A DNA stretch of 64,000 bases from Nocardia blacklockiae (GTDB lineage Bacteria; Actinomycetota; Actinomycetes; Mycobacteriales; Mycobacteriaceae): the NCBI RefSeq assembly GCF_015477355.1, contig NZ_JADLRJ010000005.1, forward strand, positions 434,001 to 498,000, given 5' to 3'. The translations under genes were made by a program, and so were the position numbers. The notes below the pieces were generated by a model. That model saw nothing but the letters and a program-made list of their open reading frames with translations. It was not told the DNA's origin and did not search any database. Each line of letters starts with the position of its first letter. Position 1 is the stretch's first letter. Below are positions 16,174 through 24,118 of this stretch, in pieces.

Positions 16174-17067
16174 GTGCCCGCAGCAGCTCCAGCCGAGCCG
16201 GCGACCGCCGAAGAGAGCCCGGCCGACGCCTCGGTACCGATAGTGTCCGATTCGCAGTCGTTCGGACGTGCGTTCAAGGATCTCCGCGACGGCTTCGCGC
16301 AGCGTGAACTATGGCTGTCGCTGGGCTGGCAGGACATCAAGCAGCGCTACCGCCGCTCGGTGCTGGGCCCGTTCTGGATCACCATCTCCACCGCGGTGCA
16401 GGCGGCCGCCATCGGCCTGCTGTACGCGACGCTGCTCGCCCAGCCGCTGCGCGAATACCTGCCGTACGTCACGGTCGGCATCATCGTGTGGAACGTGATC
16501 GAGGCCAGCATCATCGAGGGCGCGGACGTGTTCATCGCCAACGAGGGCCTGATCAAACAGCTGCCCTCCGCGTTGAGCGTGCACATCTACCGCATGGTGT
16601 GGCGGCAGTTCCTGTTCTTCGCGCACAACCTGGTCATCTACGCGGTGATGCTGGTCGGCTTCAGCGTGTGGCGCGACCTGAACTGGTCTGTGCTGCTGGT
16701 GTTCCCGGCGGTCGCGCTGTTGTTCCTCAACGCGATGTGGGTGTCGATCGTGTTCGGCATCTTCAGCACTCGCTACCGCGACATCGCGCCCATTCTCGGC
16801 AGCCTCACCCGCATGCTGTTCGTGCTGACCCCGGTCATGTGGTCGGCGAAGGTGCTGCACGCGCAGGGCGGCACGGTGAGCGAGCGGGCCCGGCTGGTCG
16901 AATTGATTCCGACGTTCCACTATCTCGAGATCGTGCGCGCCCCCGTGCTGGGCGACCCGATCGCGTTGCGCAGCTGGCTGGTGGTGCTCGCGTTCACCGT
17001 CGTCGGCTGGGTGGCGGCCGTGCTGGCCCTCAAGCAGTACCGATCCCGCGTTCCCTACTGGGTGTGA
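16174..17067 (+). CDS. wzm: Galactan exporter ABC permease Wzm
   Basis: A 297-aa polytopic permease of the ABC-2 polysaccharide export family with six predicted transmembrane segments from about residue 65. The family N-terminal motif is LWLSLGWQDIKQRYRRSVLGPFW (first part LWLSLGWQDIKQRYRRS). With Wzt it exports lipid-linked galactan across the plasma membrane (Rv3783 type). GTG 16174 is chosen: it follows the bpa stop by 82 bp and gives the expected short disordered N-terminus, whereas longer frames would overlap bpa. wzt follows after 7 bp. Confidence 0.9.
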   Translation: MPAAAPAEPATAEESPADASVPIVSDSQSFGRAFKDLRDGFAQRELWLSLGWQDIKQRYRRSVLGPFWITISTAVQAAAIGLLYATLLAQPLREYLPYVTVGIIVWNVIEASIIEGADVFIANEGLIKQLPSALSVHIYRMVWRQFLFFAHNLVIYAVMLVGFSVWRDLNWSVLLVFPAVALLFLNAMWVSIVFGIFSTRYRDIAPILGSLTRMLFVLTPVMWSAKVLHAQGGTVSERARLVELIPTFHYLEIVRAPVLGDPIALRSWLVVLAFTVVGWVAAVLALKQYRSRVPYWV

Positions 17068-17074
17068 AGGCGAC

Positions 17075-17893
17075 ATGTCCGATGTGAGTATCGAAACCCG
17101 GAACGCCTGGGTGGAGTTTCCGATCTTCGACGCCAAATCCCGGTCGTTGAAGAAGGCGTTCCTCGGGAAGGCAGGCGGCTCGATCGGACGCAACAAGTCC
17201 GATGTGGTGGTCGTCGAGGCGCTGCGCGACATCACCGTCTCGTTCCAGGAGGGCGACCGGGTCGGCCTGGTCGGCCACAACGGGGCCGGGAAATCGACAC
17301 TGCTGCGCCTGTTGTCGGGAATCTACGAGCCCACCCGGGGCAGCGCGCGCGTCACCGGGCGGGTGGCGCCGGTCTTCGATCTCGGCGTCGGCATGGACCC
17401 GGAGATCTCCGGCTACGAGAACATCATCATCCGCGGCCTGTTCCTCGGGCAGACCCGCAAGCAGATGATGGCGAAGGTCGACGAGATCGCGGAGTTCACC
17501 GAACTCGGCGAATATCTCAACATGCCGCTGCGCACCTATTCGACCGGTATGCGGGTGCGCCTGGCGATGGGCGTGGTGACCTCGATCGACCCTGAGATCC
17601 TGCTACTGGACGAGGGCATCGGCGCGGTCGACGCCGAATTCATGAAGAAGGCGCGAAATCGCCTGCGCGATCTCGTCGCTCGGTCCGGGATACTGGTATT
17701 TTGCAGCCATTCCAACGAATTCCTGGCGCAACTGTGCGACACCGCGATCTGGATCGATCACGGGCAGATGCGGATGCGCGGCGGAATCGAGGAAGTGGTG
17801 CGGGCCTACGAGGGGCCCGATGCCGGTGACCACGTCGCCCAAATTCTGCGCGAGCTGGAACGAGAACGGGAACTGGAGCGGAATCCCACATGA
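17075..17893 (+). CDS. wzt: Galactan exporter ABC ATPase Wzt
   Basis: A 272-aa nucleotide-binding subunit. Walker A GHNGAGKST at 67-75, ABC signature region YSTGMRVRLAMG (about 154-165; the canonical LSGGQ is replaced by YSTGM, as usual in Wzt), Walker B EILLLDEG (about 173-180) and the switch His in FCSHSNEF. It powers export of lipid-linked galactan through Wzm (Rv3781 type). It has no C-terminal carbohydrate-binding domain, unlike some O-antigen Wzt proteins. Its stop overlaps the start of glfT1 by ATGA. Confidence 0.92.
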   Translation: MSDVSIETRNAWVEFPIFDAKSRSLKKAFLGKAGGSIGRNKSDVVVVEALRDITVSFQEGDRVGLVGHNGAGKSTLLRLLSGIYEPTRGSARVTGRVAPVFDLGVGMDPEISGYENIIIRGLFLGQTRKQMMAKVDEIAEFTELGEYLNMPLRTYSTGMRVRLAMGVVTSIDPEILLLDEGIGAVDAEFMKKARNRLRDLVARSGILVFCSHSNEFLAQLCDTAIWIDHGQMRMRGGIEEVVRAYEGPDAGDHVAQILRELERERELERNPT

Positions 17894-18831
17894 GTGAGCA
17901 GGCGGCCGCCGCGGAACCAGCGCGGTCCGAACCGGCACCGGGCGGGGACCGCATCGTCGCGGTGGTCGTCACCCACAAACGCCGCGAGTTGCTGGCCGAA
18001 TCGCTGAAAGTCCTTGCCACCCAGACGCGTCCGGTCGACCACCTGATCGTGGTGGACAACGCCAACGAGCCCGAGGTGGGCGAGCTGGTGCGCGAGCAGC
18101 CGGTGGCGTCGACCTACCTGGGTTCCGAGCACAACCTCGGCGGCGCGGGCGGTTTCGCGCTCGGCATCCTGCACGCGCTGTCGCTCGGCGCGGACTGGGT
18201 GTGGCTGGCCGACGACGACGGGCGGCCCGAGGGCCCCGAAGTGCTGGCGACACTGGTGGATTGCGCGCAGCGGCACGGTCTCGCGGAGGTGTCGCCGGTG
18301 GTGGCCGACATCGATGATCCGAACCGGCTCGCCTTCCCCCTGCGGCGCGGCGTGGTGTGGCGGCGGCTGCGCTCCGAACTCGGCGACGAGGACTTCCTGC
18401 CCGGCATCGCCTCGCTGTTCAACGGCGCGCTGCTGTCCGCGCGGGCCGTGGACGTGATCGGCGTGCCGGATCTGCGGCTGTTCGTGCGCGGCGACGAGGT
18501 GGAGATCCACCGGCGGCTGGTGCGCTCGGGGCTGCCGTTCGGCACCTGTTTGCAGGCGGCGTACCTGCACCCCAACGGATCCGCCGAATTCAAGCCGATC
18601 CTGGGCGGGCGGATGCACACCCAGTATCCGGACGATCCGGTCAAGCGCTACTTCACCTATCGCAACCGCGGCTACCTCATGGCACAGCCCGGGATGCGCA
18701 AACTGCTGCCGCAGGAATGGGCCCGGTTCTCGTGGTTCTTCCTCGTGCAGCAGAAAGATCCGGCCGGTCTGAAAGAATGGCTGCGACTGCGACGCCTGGG
18801 GCGGCGCGAGCAGTTCCACAAACCCGGCTAG
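17890..18831 (+). CDS. glfT1: Galactofuranosyltransferase GlfT1
   Basis: A 313-aa GT-A fold family 2 enzyme (Rv3782 type). It adds the first two galactofuranose residues from UDP-Galf to the rhamnosyl-GlcNAc-PP-decaprenyl primer at the cytosolic membrane face. The metal/nucleotide motif is WLADDDGRPEG (DDD 108-110); the upstream VVVTHKRRELL and HNLGGAGGFALG are typical of Galf transferases. It is translationally coupled to wzt, joining initiation and export of galactan in one operon. Confidence 0.92.
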   Translation: MSEQAAAAEPARSEPAPGGDRIVAVVVTHKRRELLAESLKVLATQTRPVDHLIVVDNANEPEVGELVREQPVASTYLGSEHNLGGAGGFALGILHALSLGADWVWLADDDGRPEGPEVLATLVDCAQRHGLAEVSPVVADIDDPNRLAFPLRRGVVWRRLRSELGDEDFLPGIASLFNGALLSARAVDVIGVPDLRLFVRGDEVEIHRRLVRSGLPFGTCLQAAYLHPNGSAEFKPILGGRMHTQYPDDPVKRYFTYRNRGYLMAQPGMRKLLPQEWARFSWFFLVQQKDPAGLKEWLRLRRLGRREQFHKPG

Positions 18832-18861
18832 ATCAGCGTTTTCGAGTATGGAGGTACGGCT

Positions 18862-19917
18862 GTGAGCAACCCCTACGGCGGGCAGCCACCGAACGGGCAC
18901 CACCCCTGGCAGCAGAACGGGCAGCAGCCGTATCCCGGAGTTCCCCAGCCGCAGAACGGAGCCGGCGCGTACGGCGCGCCGCAACCGCACAGCACCTCCG
19001 CCCCGCAGCTCCCGCAACAACCGCACAGCGCCTCGTCGCCACAGCTGCCGCAGCCGGGTCACGGTGCGGCGCAGCCCAACAGCGCATCCTCGCCGCACCT
19101 CCAGCAGCCCGGATACGGTGCGCCACAGCCCAACAGCGCGTCCTCGCCGCACCTTCAGCAGCCCGGGTACGGTGCACCACAGCCCAACAGCGCTTACCCT
19201 CAGCCGGGATATGGTGCCGGGCAGCCGAACAGTGCTTCGTCGCCGCAGTTCCCGCAGCCGGGATACGGTGCGGCGCAACCGAACAACCTCGCCTCGCCGC
19301 AGCCCGGCGCTCCGCAGCAGTACGGCGGGTCGTATCCGCACCCCGGGTACGGTGCACCGCAGCAGCCGGGGTATCCGCCGCAGCCGTATGGTGCGCCCGC
19401 GGGTTACGGGGCTCCGGGGCAGCCGTTTCCGGCCAATCCCTATGGCGGGCAGCCGAATCCGTACGGTGCGGCCAATTACGGTGCGCCGCAGGGGCAGTAC
19501 CCCGCGCCCGGCCAGCAGCCGTTCCAGCCCGAGCCGGGGCCGCCCGGGATCGTGGTCGACAGCTCGTATTTCCCGATGGCCTTCCTGCTCGCGCTGACCG
19601 GCCCGAAGATCCTGGTGAACGGGCAGCAGGTGCCTGGCGCGCGCTGGGGCGCCACGCACATTCCGATCGGCCCCGGCCAGCATCACGTCCGGGTCGCCAC
19701 GCGCTGGATGTTCGACATGGGCCCGGCCGACGCCGTGGTGCCGGTGGCCGAGGGGATGAGCACGCGGGTCTACTACCGCTCCCCCGCGATCGCGTTCATC
19801 CGCGGGGCGATCGGGCCGGTGCCGCAGTCCACGCCCGGCATCGTGTTCATCTATGTGATGTGGGCGTTCGTCGCGCTGATCATCCTGCTCAACATCGTGC
19901 TGATCGCGGCGATGTAG
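18862..19917 (+). CDS. Pro/Gln/Gly-rich repeat protein with C-terminal membrane anchor
   Basis: A 351-aa protein. Residues 1-230 are low complexity, made of repeats such as QQPGYGAPQPNSASSPH; a folded domain (about 231-320, IVVDSSYFPMAFLLALTGPK to VYYRSPAIAFIRGAIG) and a transmembrane helix near the C-terminus (IVFIYVMWAFVALIILLNIVLI) follow. The GTG at 18862 has GGAGG at 18850-18854. It is 30 bp after glfT1 on the same strand, probably in the galactan operon. The layout is that of many mycobacterial and nocardial membrane proteins with a disordered cytosolic tail. I do not know the function. Confidence 0.78.
   Translation: MSNPYGGQPPNGHHPWQQNGQQPYPGVPQPQNGAGAYGAPQPHSTSAPQLPQQPHSASSPQLPQPGHGAAQPNSASSPHLQQPGYGAPQPNSASSPHLQQPGYGAPQPNSAYPQPGYGAGQPNSASSPQFPQPGYGAAQPNNLASPQPGAPQQYGGSYPHPGYGAPQQPGYPPQPYGAPAGYGAPGQPFPANPYGGQPNPYGAANYGAPQGQYPAPGQQPFQPEPGPPGIVVDSSYFPMAFLLALTGPKILVNGQQVPGARWGATHIPIGPGQHHVRVATRWMFDMGPADAVVPVAEGMSTRVYYRSPAIAFIRGAIGPVPQSTPGIVFIYVMWAFVALIILLNIVLIAAM
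19072..19179 (+). repeat. Two tandem 54-bp units inside the Pro/Gln-rich gene
   Basis: Units 19072-19125 and 19126-19179 each encode an 18-residue block (QPNSASSPHLQQPGYGAP) and differ at a few third positions. Shorter degenerate copies extend the array from about 18990 to 19290. Confidence 0.8.
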
Positions 19918-19936
19918 ACCGCACGGAAAATAGGTT

Positions 19937-19954
19937 GCGCCCCGCCCGGGGCGC
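19937..19954 (+). terminator. GC-rich hairpin after the galactan operon
   Basis: GCGCCCCG (19937-19944) is complementary to CGGGGCGC (19947-19954), 19 bp past the stop. There is no T tract. It may partly end the wzm operon before the rsgA leader. Confidence 0.4.
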
Positions 19955-20001
19955 CTGTCATCGTTGTACCCGTCCACCACGGACGCCACGTCGAAAGGGT
20001 C

Positions 20002-20098
20002 GAGGAGGTGAAAGCGTGAACGTCACTCATCGGATTGTCGCGGTCGGGCAGCGGCCGGTTCTCGGTAACCGCACCGCCGCATGCGCTTTCACCCTCTC
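20002..20098 (+). promoter_or_regulatory. rsgA leader: hairpin that can sequester the leader ORF ribosome binding site
   Basis: GGTGAAAGCG (20007-20016), which holds part of the GGAGG site and the first base of the GTG start at 20016, is perfectly complementary to CGCTTTCACC (20084-20093) near the end of the same small ORF. Flanking GAG (20002-20004) can pair with CTC (20096-20098). Between the arms lies a small inner stem, GGTT/AACC (about 20058-20070). The pairing could switch between translation of the leader and sequestration. Confidence 0.5.
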
Positions 20099-20111
20099 CC
20101 CGATGCACTGA
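20016..20111 (+). CDS. 31-residue leader peptide upstream of rsgA
   Basis: A short ORF with a strong Shine-Dalgarno sequence (GAGGAGG, 20002-20008) 7 nt before its GTG. The peptide begins MNVTHRIVAVGQRPVLGN and ends ACAFTLSPMH. Its stop is 43 nt before the rsgA ATG. It is too short for a folded domain, and the ribosome binding site is much better than that of rsgA itself. It may therefore act as a translated regulatory leader. A chance frame cannot be excluded. Confidence 0.5.
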   Translation: MNVTHRIVAVGQRPVLGNRTAACAFTLSPMH

Positions 20112-20154
20112 GCCCACGCCGGGCCCGGTGCCCGACGAAGGACGACTCTCCCTC

Positions 20155-21198
20155 ATGGTCGATTACGACCGACTCATTCCCTACGGCTGGAATACGGCCG
20201 TTTCCGCCGCGTACTCACGGCTGCTCGACACCGGCTGGGTCCCGGCCCGCGTGATCCGCATGGATCGCAGCGAGTGCGACGTCGCGACACCCGAAGGGCT
20301 CGCGCGTGCGCGCTGCCCGCGGGCGGATACCAACGTCAACGGCCTGTGTACCGGCGATTGGATCGCATTGGACACCGAACTCACCGTGCGGCGCCTGTTT
20401 CCCCGGCGCACGGCCATCGTGCGCGCCGCGGTCTCCGGACGTTCGGAGGCCCAGGTACTGGCCGCGAACGTCGACACGGTGCTGGTGTGCTCGGCCGCCG
20501 ACGGCGACGTCGACCTCGGCCGGATCGAGCGCATGCTGGCGCTGGCGTGGGAATCCGGCGCGCAGCCGGTGGTGGTGCTCACGAAAACCGATCTGGCCGT
20601 GGATGTTCCGCTCGACGCGGTGCGCGCGGTCGCGCCGGGAGCGACGACGCTGGCCGTCAGCGCCACGACGGGCCTCGGCATGGATGTGCTGACCGCCGTG
20701 CTGGACGGCACGGTCGCGCTGATCGGCCCGTCCGGTGCGGGCAAGTCGACGCTGGCCAATGCCCTGCTGGGCGCGGAAGTGTTCGCCACCAATGAGGTTC
20801 GCGCCGCGGACAAGCGCGGCCGGCACACCACCGTGCATCGCGAGCTGCGGCCGCTGCCCGGCGGCGGCACCCTCATCGACACGCCCGGACTGCGTTCGGT
20901 CGGCCTGTGGGATGCCGCGGCAGGGCTGGGCCGCACCTTCAGCGACATCGAAACCCTCGCCGCCGACTGCCGTTTCGGCGATTGCTCGCATCGCAACGAG
21001 CCCGGCTGCGCGGTGCGGGCCGCCCTCGAATCCGGTGCGCTCCCCCGCCGCCGCTTCGACAGCTATCTGAAGTTGCAGCGCGAGAACGAGTGGCTGGCCT
21101 CCCGCACCGACGCCCGGCTGCGAGCCGAGCGCGTGCGCGCCTGGAAGACCGTCGAGCGGTCGCAGCGCTGGGAGTACCGCAAGCGGAACTCGAACTAG
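20155..21198 (+). CDS. rsgA: Ribosome small subunit-dependent GTPase RsgA
   Basis: A 347-aa circularly permuted GTPase: the G4 motif TKTD (143-146) comes before the P-loop GPSGAGKST (191-199) and G3 DTPG (242-245). An N-terminal OB-fold-like region binds rRNA, and a C-terminal zinc knuckle is visible as C272-x4-C277-x-H279-x5-C285. In the family it assists late 30S subunit maturation and releases factors on GTP hydrolysis. The ATG at 20155 has only a distant AAGGA (20138-20142), which fits translation linked to the leader ORF. Confidence 0.92.
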   Translation: MVDYDRLIPYGWNTAVSAAYSRLLDTGWVPARVIRMDRSECDVATPEGLARARCPRADTNVNGLCTGDWIALDTELTVRRLFPRRTAIVRAAVSGRSEAQVLAANVDTVLVCSAADGDVDLGRIERMLALAWESGAQPVVVLTKTDLAVDVPLDAVRAVAPGATTLAVSATTGLGMDVLTAVLDGTVALIGPSGAGKSTLANALLGAEVFATNEVRAADKRGRHTTVHRELRPLPGGGTLIDTPGLRSVGLWDAAAGLGRTFSDIETLAADCRFGDCSHRNEPGCAVRAALESGALPRRRFDSYLKLQRENEWLASRTDARLRAERVRAWKTVERSQRWEYRKRNSN

Positions 21199-21271
21199 CG
21201 CTCGGACGGTCGGCGCAGCCCCGCGCCGACCGTCTCGGCGTGCCCGGCACCGTGCGGAACGTCACAGTCGC

Positions 21272-21297
21272 TCACTATGCAACTAGTTGCATAGTGA
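21272..21297. promoter_or_regulatory. 26-bp perfect palindrome overlapping the SDR promoter
   Basis: TCACTATGCAACT (21272-21284) is followed directly by its exact reverse complement (21285-21297). A -35-like TTGCAT (21287-21292) sits inside it, and a -10-like TTAATC (21309-21314) follows at 16 bp spacing. The site is 98 bp upstream of the SDR start. This is the form expected of a TetR- or MarR-type repressor operator. Confidence 0.75.
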
Positions 21298-21394
21298 TAG
21301 GCGCTCGCTTAATCTCCGAATCGGGGGATCCCTTCCCCGGCAGTCGTCCACTCGAGATCATCGAGTCGGGGGCGCGACAGATTGGAGCAGGCGA

Positions 21395-22243
21395 ATGACC
21401 GAAGCAGGCAGGCCGCTGGCGGGCCGGACCCTGATCATGTCGGGCGGCAGCCGCGGCATCGGGCTGGAGATCGCCAAGCGAGCCGCGGCCGACGGGGCCA
21501 ACATCACCCTGATCGCGAAGACCGACCAGCCGCACCCGAAGTTGCCCGGCACCATCCACACGGCCGCCGCGGAGCTCGAGCAGGCCGGCGGCACCGTGCT
21601 GAAGTTCGTCGGCGACGTGCGCGACGACGAGGCCGTAGCCCAGGCCGTGCAGCAGACCATCGGGCGCTTCGGCGGCATCGACATCGTGGTCAACAACGCC
21701 TCGGCGATCGACCTGTCGCCGACCGAGACACTGTCGATGAAGAAGTACGACCTGATGCAGGACATCAACTGCCGCGGCAGTTTCCTGCTGTCCAAATTGA
21801 GCATTCCGGCGCTGAAGGAGTCCGCGCAGGCCGGTCGCAACCCGCACATCCTGACCCTGTCGCCGCCGCTGAACCTGGACCCCAAGTGGGCGGGCCAGTC
21901 ACTGGGCTACACCATCGCGAAGTACGGAATGTCGCTCACCACTCTGGGTTTGGCCGAGGAGCTGCGCAAGTACGGCATCGGCGTGAACTCGCTGTGGCCG
22001 CGCACCACCATCGCCACGGCGGCGGTCAAGAACCTGCTCGGCGGCGAGGAGATGGTGCGGACCTCGCGCACCCCCGACATCTACGCCGACTCCGCGTACC
22101 TGGTCCTCACCTCGCCGGCCAAGGACACCACCGGCAACTTCTTCCTCGACGACGAAGTCCTTGCGGCACACGGGATCACCGATCTCGACAAGTACCGCGT
22201 GGTCCCGGGCGACGAGCCGCTGACCACCGACCTGTTCCTCTGA
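21395..22243 (+). CDS. Short-chain dehydrogenase/reductase, HSDL2-like
   Basis: A 282-aa SDR. Cofactor motif SGGSRGIGLEIA (16-27), NNASAI (about 108-113) and the catalytic pair in GYTIAKYG (Tyr-x3-Lys, about 174-178). LIAKTDQPHPKLPGTIHTAA after the first motif is typical of the HSDL2/citronellol-citronellal dehydrogenase-like group, which probably acts on hydroxyacyl or lipid substrates with NAD(P)H. ATG 21395 is chosen for GGAG at 21384-21387 and the normal N-terminus. Repression from the 26-bp palindrome is likely. The substrate is unknown. Confidence 0.85.
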   Translation: MTEAGRPLAGRTLIMSGGSRGIGLEIAKRAAADGANITLIAKTDQPHPKLPGTIHTAAAELEQAGGTVLKFVGDVRDDEAVAQAVQQTIGRFGGIDIVVNNASAIDLSPTETLSMKKYDLMQDINCRGSFLLSKLSIPALKESAQAGRNPHILTLSPPLNLDPKWAGQSLGYTIAKYGMSLTTLGLAEELRKYGIGVNSLWPRTTIATAAVKNLLGGEEMVRTSRTPDIYADSAYLVLTSPAKDTTGNFFLDDEVLAAHGITDLDKYRVVPGDEPLTTDLFL

Positions 22244-22255
22244 GCCGACGCCGCG

Positions 22256-22297
22256 GAGCGGCGCTACACCCCGGGAAATGGCCGCTCACACCGTTTT
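22256..22297 (+). terminator. Intrinsic terminator after the SDR gene
   Basis: GAGCGGC (22256-22262) pairs with GCCGCTC (22281-22287), followed by TTTTT at 22293-22297, starting 13 bp after the SDR stop. Confidence 0.55.
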
Positions 22298-22361
22298 TGC
22301 GGCACAAGGCCCCTGTCCGATTCGTCGGTATATTGGATTTCGGGTCGGGCTGGAGAACGGA

Positions 22362-22886
22362 GTGAAGACGCATATGGGTGAGCGGTTGACAGCGGGACTC
22401 GGCATCGCCGCCGTGTTCGCGGGCGCGATGGGACTCCTGGCACCCGCGGCGGCGGCCCAGGAATTGGCCCCGGGTGTCTCGTGCGACGGGTTCACCTGCC
22501 GCAACGACACCGACGACACCTACCGGGTCGAGGGCGTCGCGTGGTGCTCGGACCACACGTCGATGCGGTTCACGAGGTACATCGCGCCGCGGGTCGAGGC
22601 CGCGCGCGTAAATGTCGACTGCGCACCGACGGTCGAGCCGGGGACGTGGGAGGACCAGCCCCCGCGCTTCGTGCCGGGCACTTGGAAGCATCAGCCGCCG
22701 ACGATCGGTCCGGACGGCAAGATCGAGCATCACCCGCCGGTGTTCGAACCGGGCGGCTGGGAGCGGCAGCCGCCGGTCTTCCGGCCCGGCCGCACCCTCC
22801 CCAACCACGTGCTCAGCATCGAATACCGAAGCGCGGTGGTCGACAACAGCCCGCCGCCCCCGGCCTCCGGCTCGGCGGGGCGCTGA
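22362..22886 (+). CDS. Secreted proline-rich protein of unknown function
   Basis: A 174-aa exported protein: signal peptide to about residue 38 (hydrophobic LTAGLGIAAVFAGAMGLLAP, cleavage after AAAAQ), then a small Cys-containing domain (SCDGFTCRNDTDDTYRVEGVAWC; Cys residues could form disulfides), then repeated P-G-x-W-x-x-Q-P-P units (PGTWEDQPP, PGTWKHQPP, PGGWERQPP). GTG 22362 follows GGAG at 22352-22355; ATG 22374 is an alternative. I know no function; the Trp/Pro repeats suggest a surface or wall-binding role, which is inference. Confidence 0.72.
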   Translation: MKTHMGERLTAGLGIAAVFAGAMGLLAPAAAAQELAPGVSCDGFTCRNDTDDTYRVEGVAWCSDHTSMRFTRYIAPRVEAARVNVDCAPTVEPGTWEDQPPRFVPGTWKHQPPTIGPDGKIEHHPPVFEPGGWERQPPVFRPGRTLPNHVLSIEYRSAVVDNSPPPPASGSAGR

Positions 22887-22946
22887 GCGCGGCGGCTCGG
22901 GCCGCCTGATTCCGGGCCGGCGGCATCCCTCGTCGCCGGCTCGGGC

Positions 22947-23330
22947 TCATGCTCGCGCGCGCTCGGCCGACGCCGCTATGCGGCGCAGCAGGTGACGCAC
23001 GATCAGTCGATGGCCGCCGCTCCCGATGACCAGCGCCTGGTAGACGCGCCCGGCCCGGCCCGGAAAGACGGCGCGAGTTTCGGCGGTCAGGGTGGTACCG
23101 CCGGACGGGGCTTCCGACAGCGAGAAGACCAGCGAATACCGTGAGAAGGGGTGCTCGCCGCGCAGGGCCAGCCGACGCGGCGGGTCCGCCGCGTCGAGGA
23201 CGAAACCCCTGGGTACGGTGCTGGGATCGGTCGGATCCGAGCACTGCGACCGCAGCAGCGCGGCCCAGGTGTGTTCCGGATCGGCGGTGATCGTTCTGGA
23301 ATGCTGGTCGATATAGGGCAAACGCTCCAT
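22947..23330 (-). CDS. SRPBCC (START-like) small hydrophobic-ligand-binding protein
   Basis: A 127-aa protein. The pattern SRTITADPEHTWAALLRS, SRYSLVFSLSEAPSGGTTL and AVFPGRAGRVYQALVIGSGGH is that of the SRPBCC helix-grip fold, a cavity for lipids, polyketides or similar ligands. ATG at 23328-23330. It is divergent from a TetR regulator with a 21-bp gap between starts, so the regulator very probably controls it. Confidence 0.7.
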   Translation of the reverse strand: MERLPYIDQHSRTITADPEHTWAALLRSQCSDPTDPSTVPRGFVLDAADPPRRLALRGEHPFSRYSLVFSLSEAPSGGTTLTAETRAVFPGRAGRVYQALVIGSGGHRLIVRHLLRRIAASAERARA

Positions 23331-23341
23331 ATAGAAGGAAC

Positions 23342-23351
23342 GTACTAGTAC
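23342..23351. promoter_or_regulatory. Short palindrome in the SRPBCC/TetR divergent promoter
   Basis: GTACTAGTAC is a perfect 10-bp palindrome that ends directly before the TetR ATG and lies 12 bp from the SRPBCC start. It may be part of the TetR operator, but it is short. Confidence 0.35.
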
Positions 23352-23948
23352 ATGGCGCCACCCCGCAAGCACGACACCGACGTGATCCTCGACGCGGCGC
23401 GCACGCTGGTGCTGCGCGACGGTCCCCGCGCGGCCAGCGTCGCCGCCATCGCCGCCGCGAGCGGTGCGCCCGTGGGGACGCTGTACCACCGGTTCGACAA
23501 TCGCAACGGCGTGCTCGTCGCGACCTGGATCCGGGCATTGGAGCGGTTCCAGACCCGGGCGCTCGCGGCCGCCGAGCACCCGGACGCGCTGGAGGCGGCG
23601 GCCGGAATGGCCGTCGCCACCATCGAATTCGCGCGCGCCCTGCCCGACGACGCCAAACTGCTCCTGCACCTGCGGCCGGGCGACCTGCTCGACGGCGAGC
23701 CGGAGACCGAGTTACGAGAACGCCTGGCGCGCATGAACGCTCCGTTGATCGAGCACATGCGACGCCTGTCCCGCGACCTGTTCGGCGCCGACGACCCGCG
23801 CTCGATCGACCGCCTCACCCGCGCCGTCGTCGACCTACCCGGCGCCACCCTGCGCCGCCACGCCCGCCACGCCGACCTCCCCGACTGGCTGGAAACCGAC
23901 GTCGCAGAAGCCGCCCGCACCCTGCTCGCGCCGAAGCCGAACGGTTAG
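23352..23948 (+). CDS. TetR-family transcriptional regulator
   Basis: A 198-aa protein with N-terminal helix-turn-helix (about 10-57): ILDAARTLVLRDGPRAASVAAIAAASG followed by VGTLYHRFDNRNGVL (the TLYHRF recognition-helix pattern). The C-terminal part is the ligand domain. ATG at 23352. It is divergent from the SRPBCC gene, and the tight spacing implies shared control. Confidence 0.85.
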   Translation: MAPPRKHDTDVILDAARTLVLRDGPRAASVAAIAAASGAPVGTLYHRFDNRNGVLVATWIRALERFQTRALAAAEHPDALEAAAGMAVATIEFARALPDDAKLLLHLRPGDLLDGEPETELRERLARMNAPLIEHMRRLSRDLFGADDPRSIDRLTRAVVDLPGATLRRHARHADLPDWLETDVAEAARTLLAPKPNG

Positions 23949-23981
23949 GCACCCACCGGCCCGTTGCGTAGGAAATCCCCC

Positions 23982-24054
23982 GTCATCCCGGCATGCTTGT
24001 GGCCGGGATCCACCCCACGCGGCGAGATTCCGGCCAAAAGCATGCCGGAATGAC
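23982..24054. repeat. Palindromic interspersed repeat element, intergenic copy
   Basis: The 29-bp arms, 23982-24010 and 24026-24054, are near-perfect inverted repeats (GTCATYCCGGCATGCTT start) around a 15-bp centre. A second copy lies in pks13 at 58578-58641. A partial end (CAGAATGACGGGAGG) follows at about 24073-24087. The element lies between the convergent TetR and glfT2 genes. Confidence 0.85.
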
Positions 24055-24118
24055 GGGAGGGTCGGCCGACGCCAGAATGACGGGAGGCCGGCTCGCACCG
24101 GACGGCGGACGGCCGAAT

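Noticed and set aside
18357-20111. 584-codon frame over glfT1 and the repeat protein gene
   Set aside because: It is out of register with both, and its Ala/Arg-rich sequence is a shadow. Only its last 32 codons (20016-20111) have their own start signal and are listed separately.
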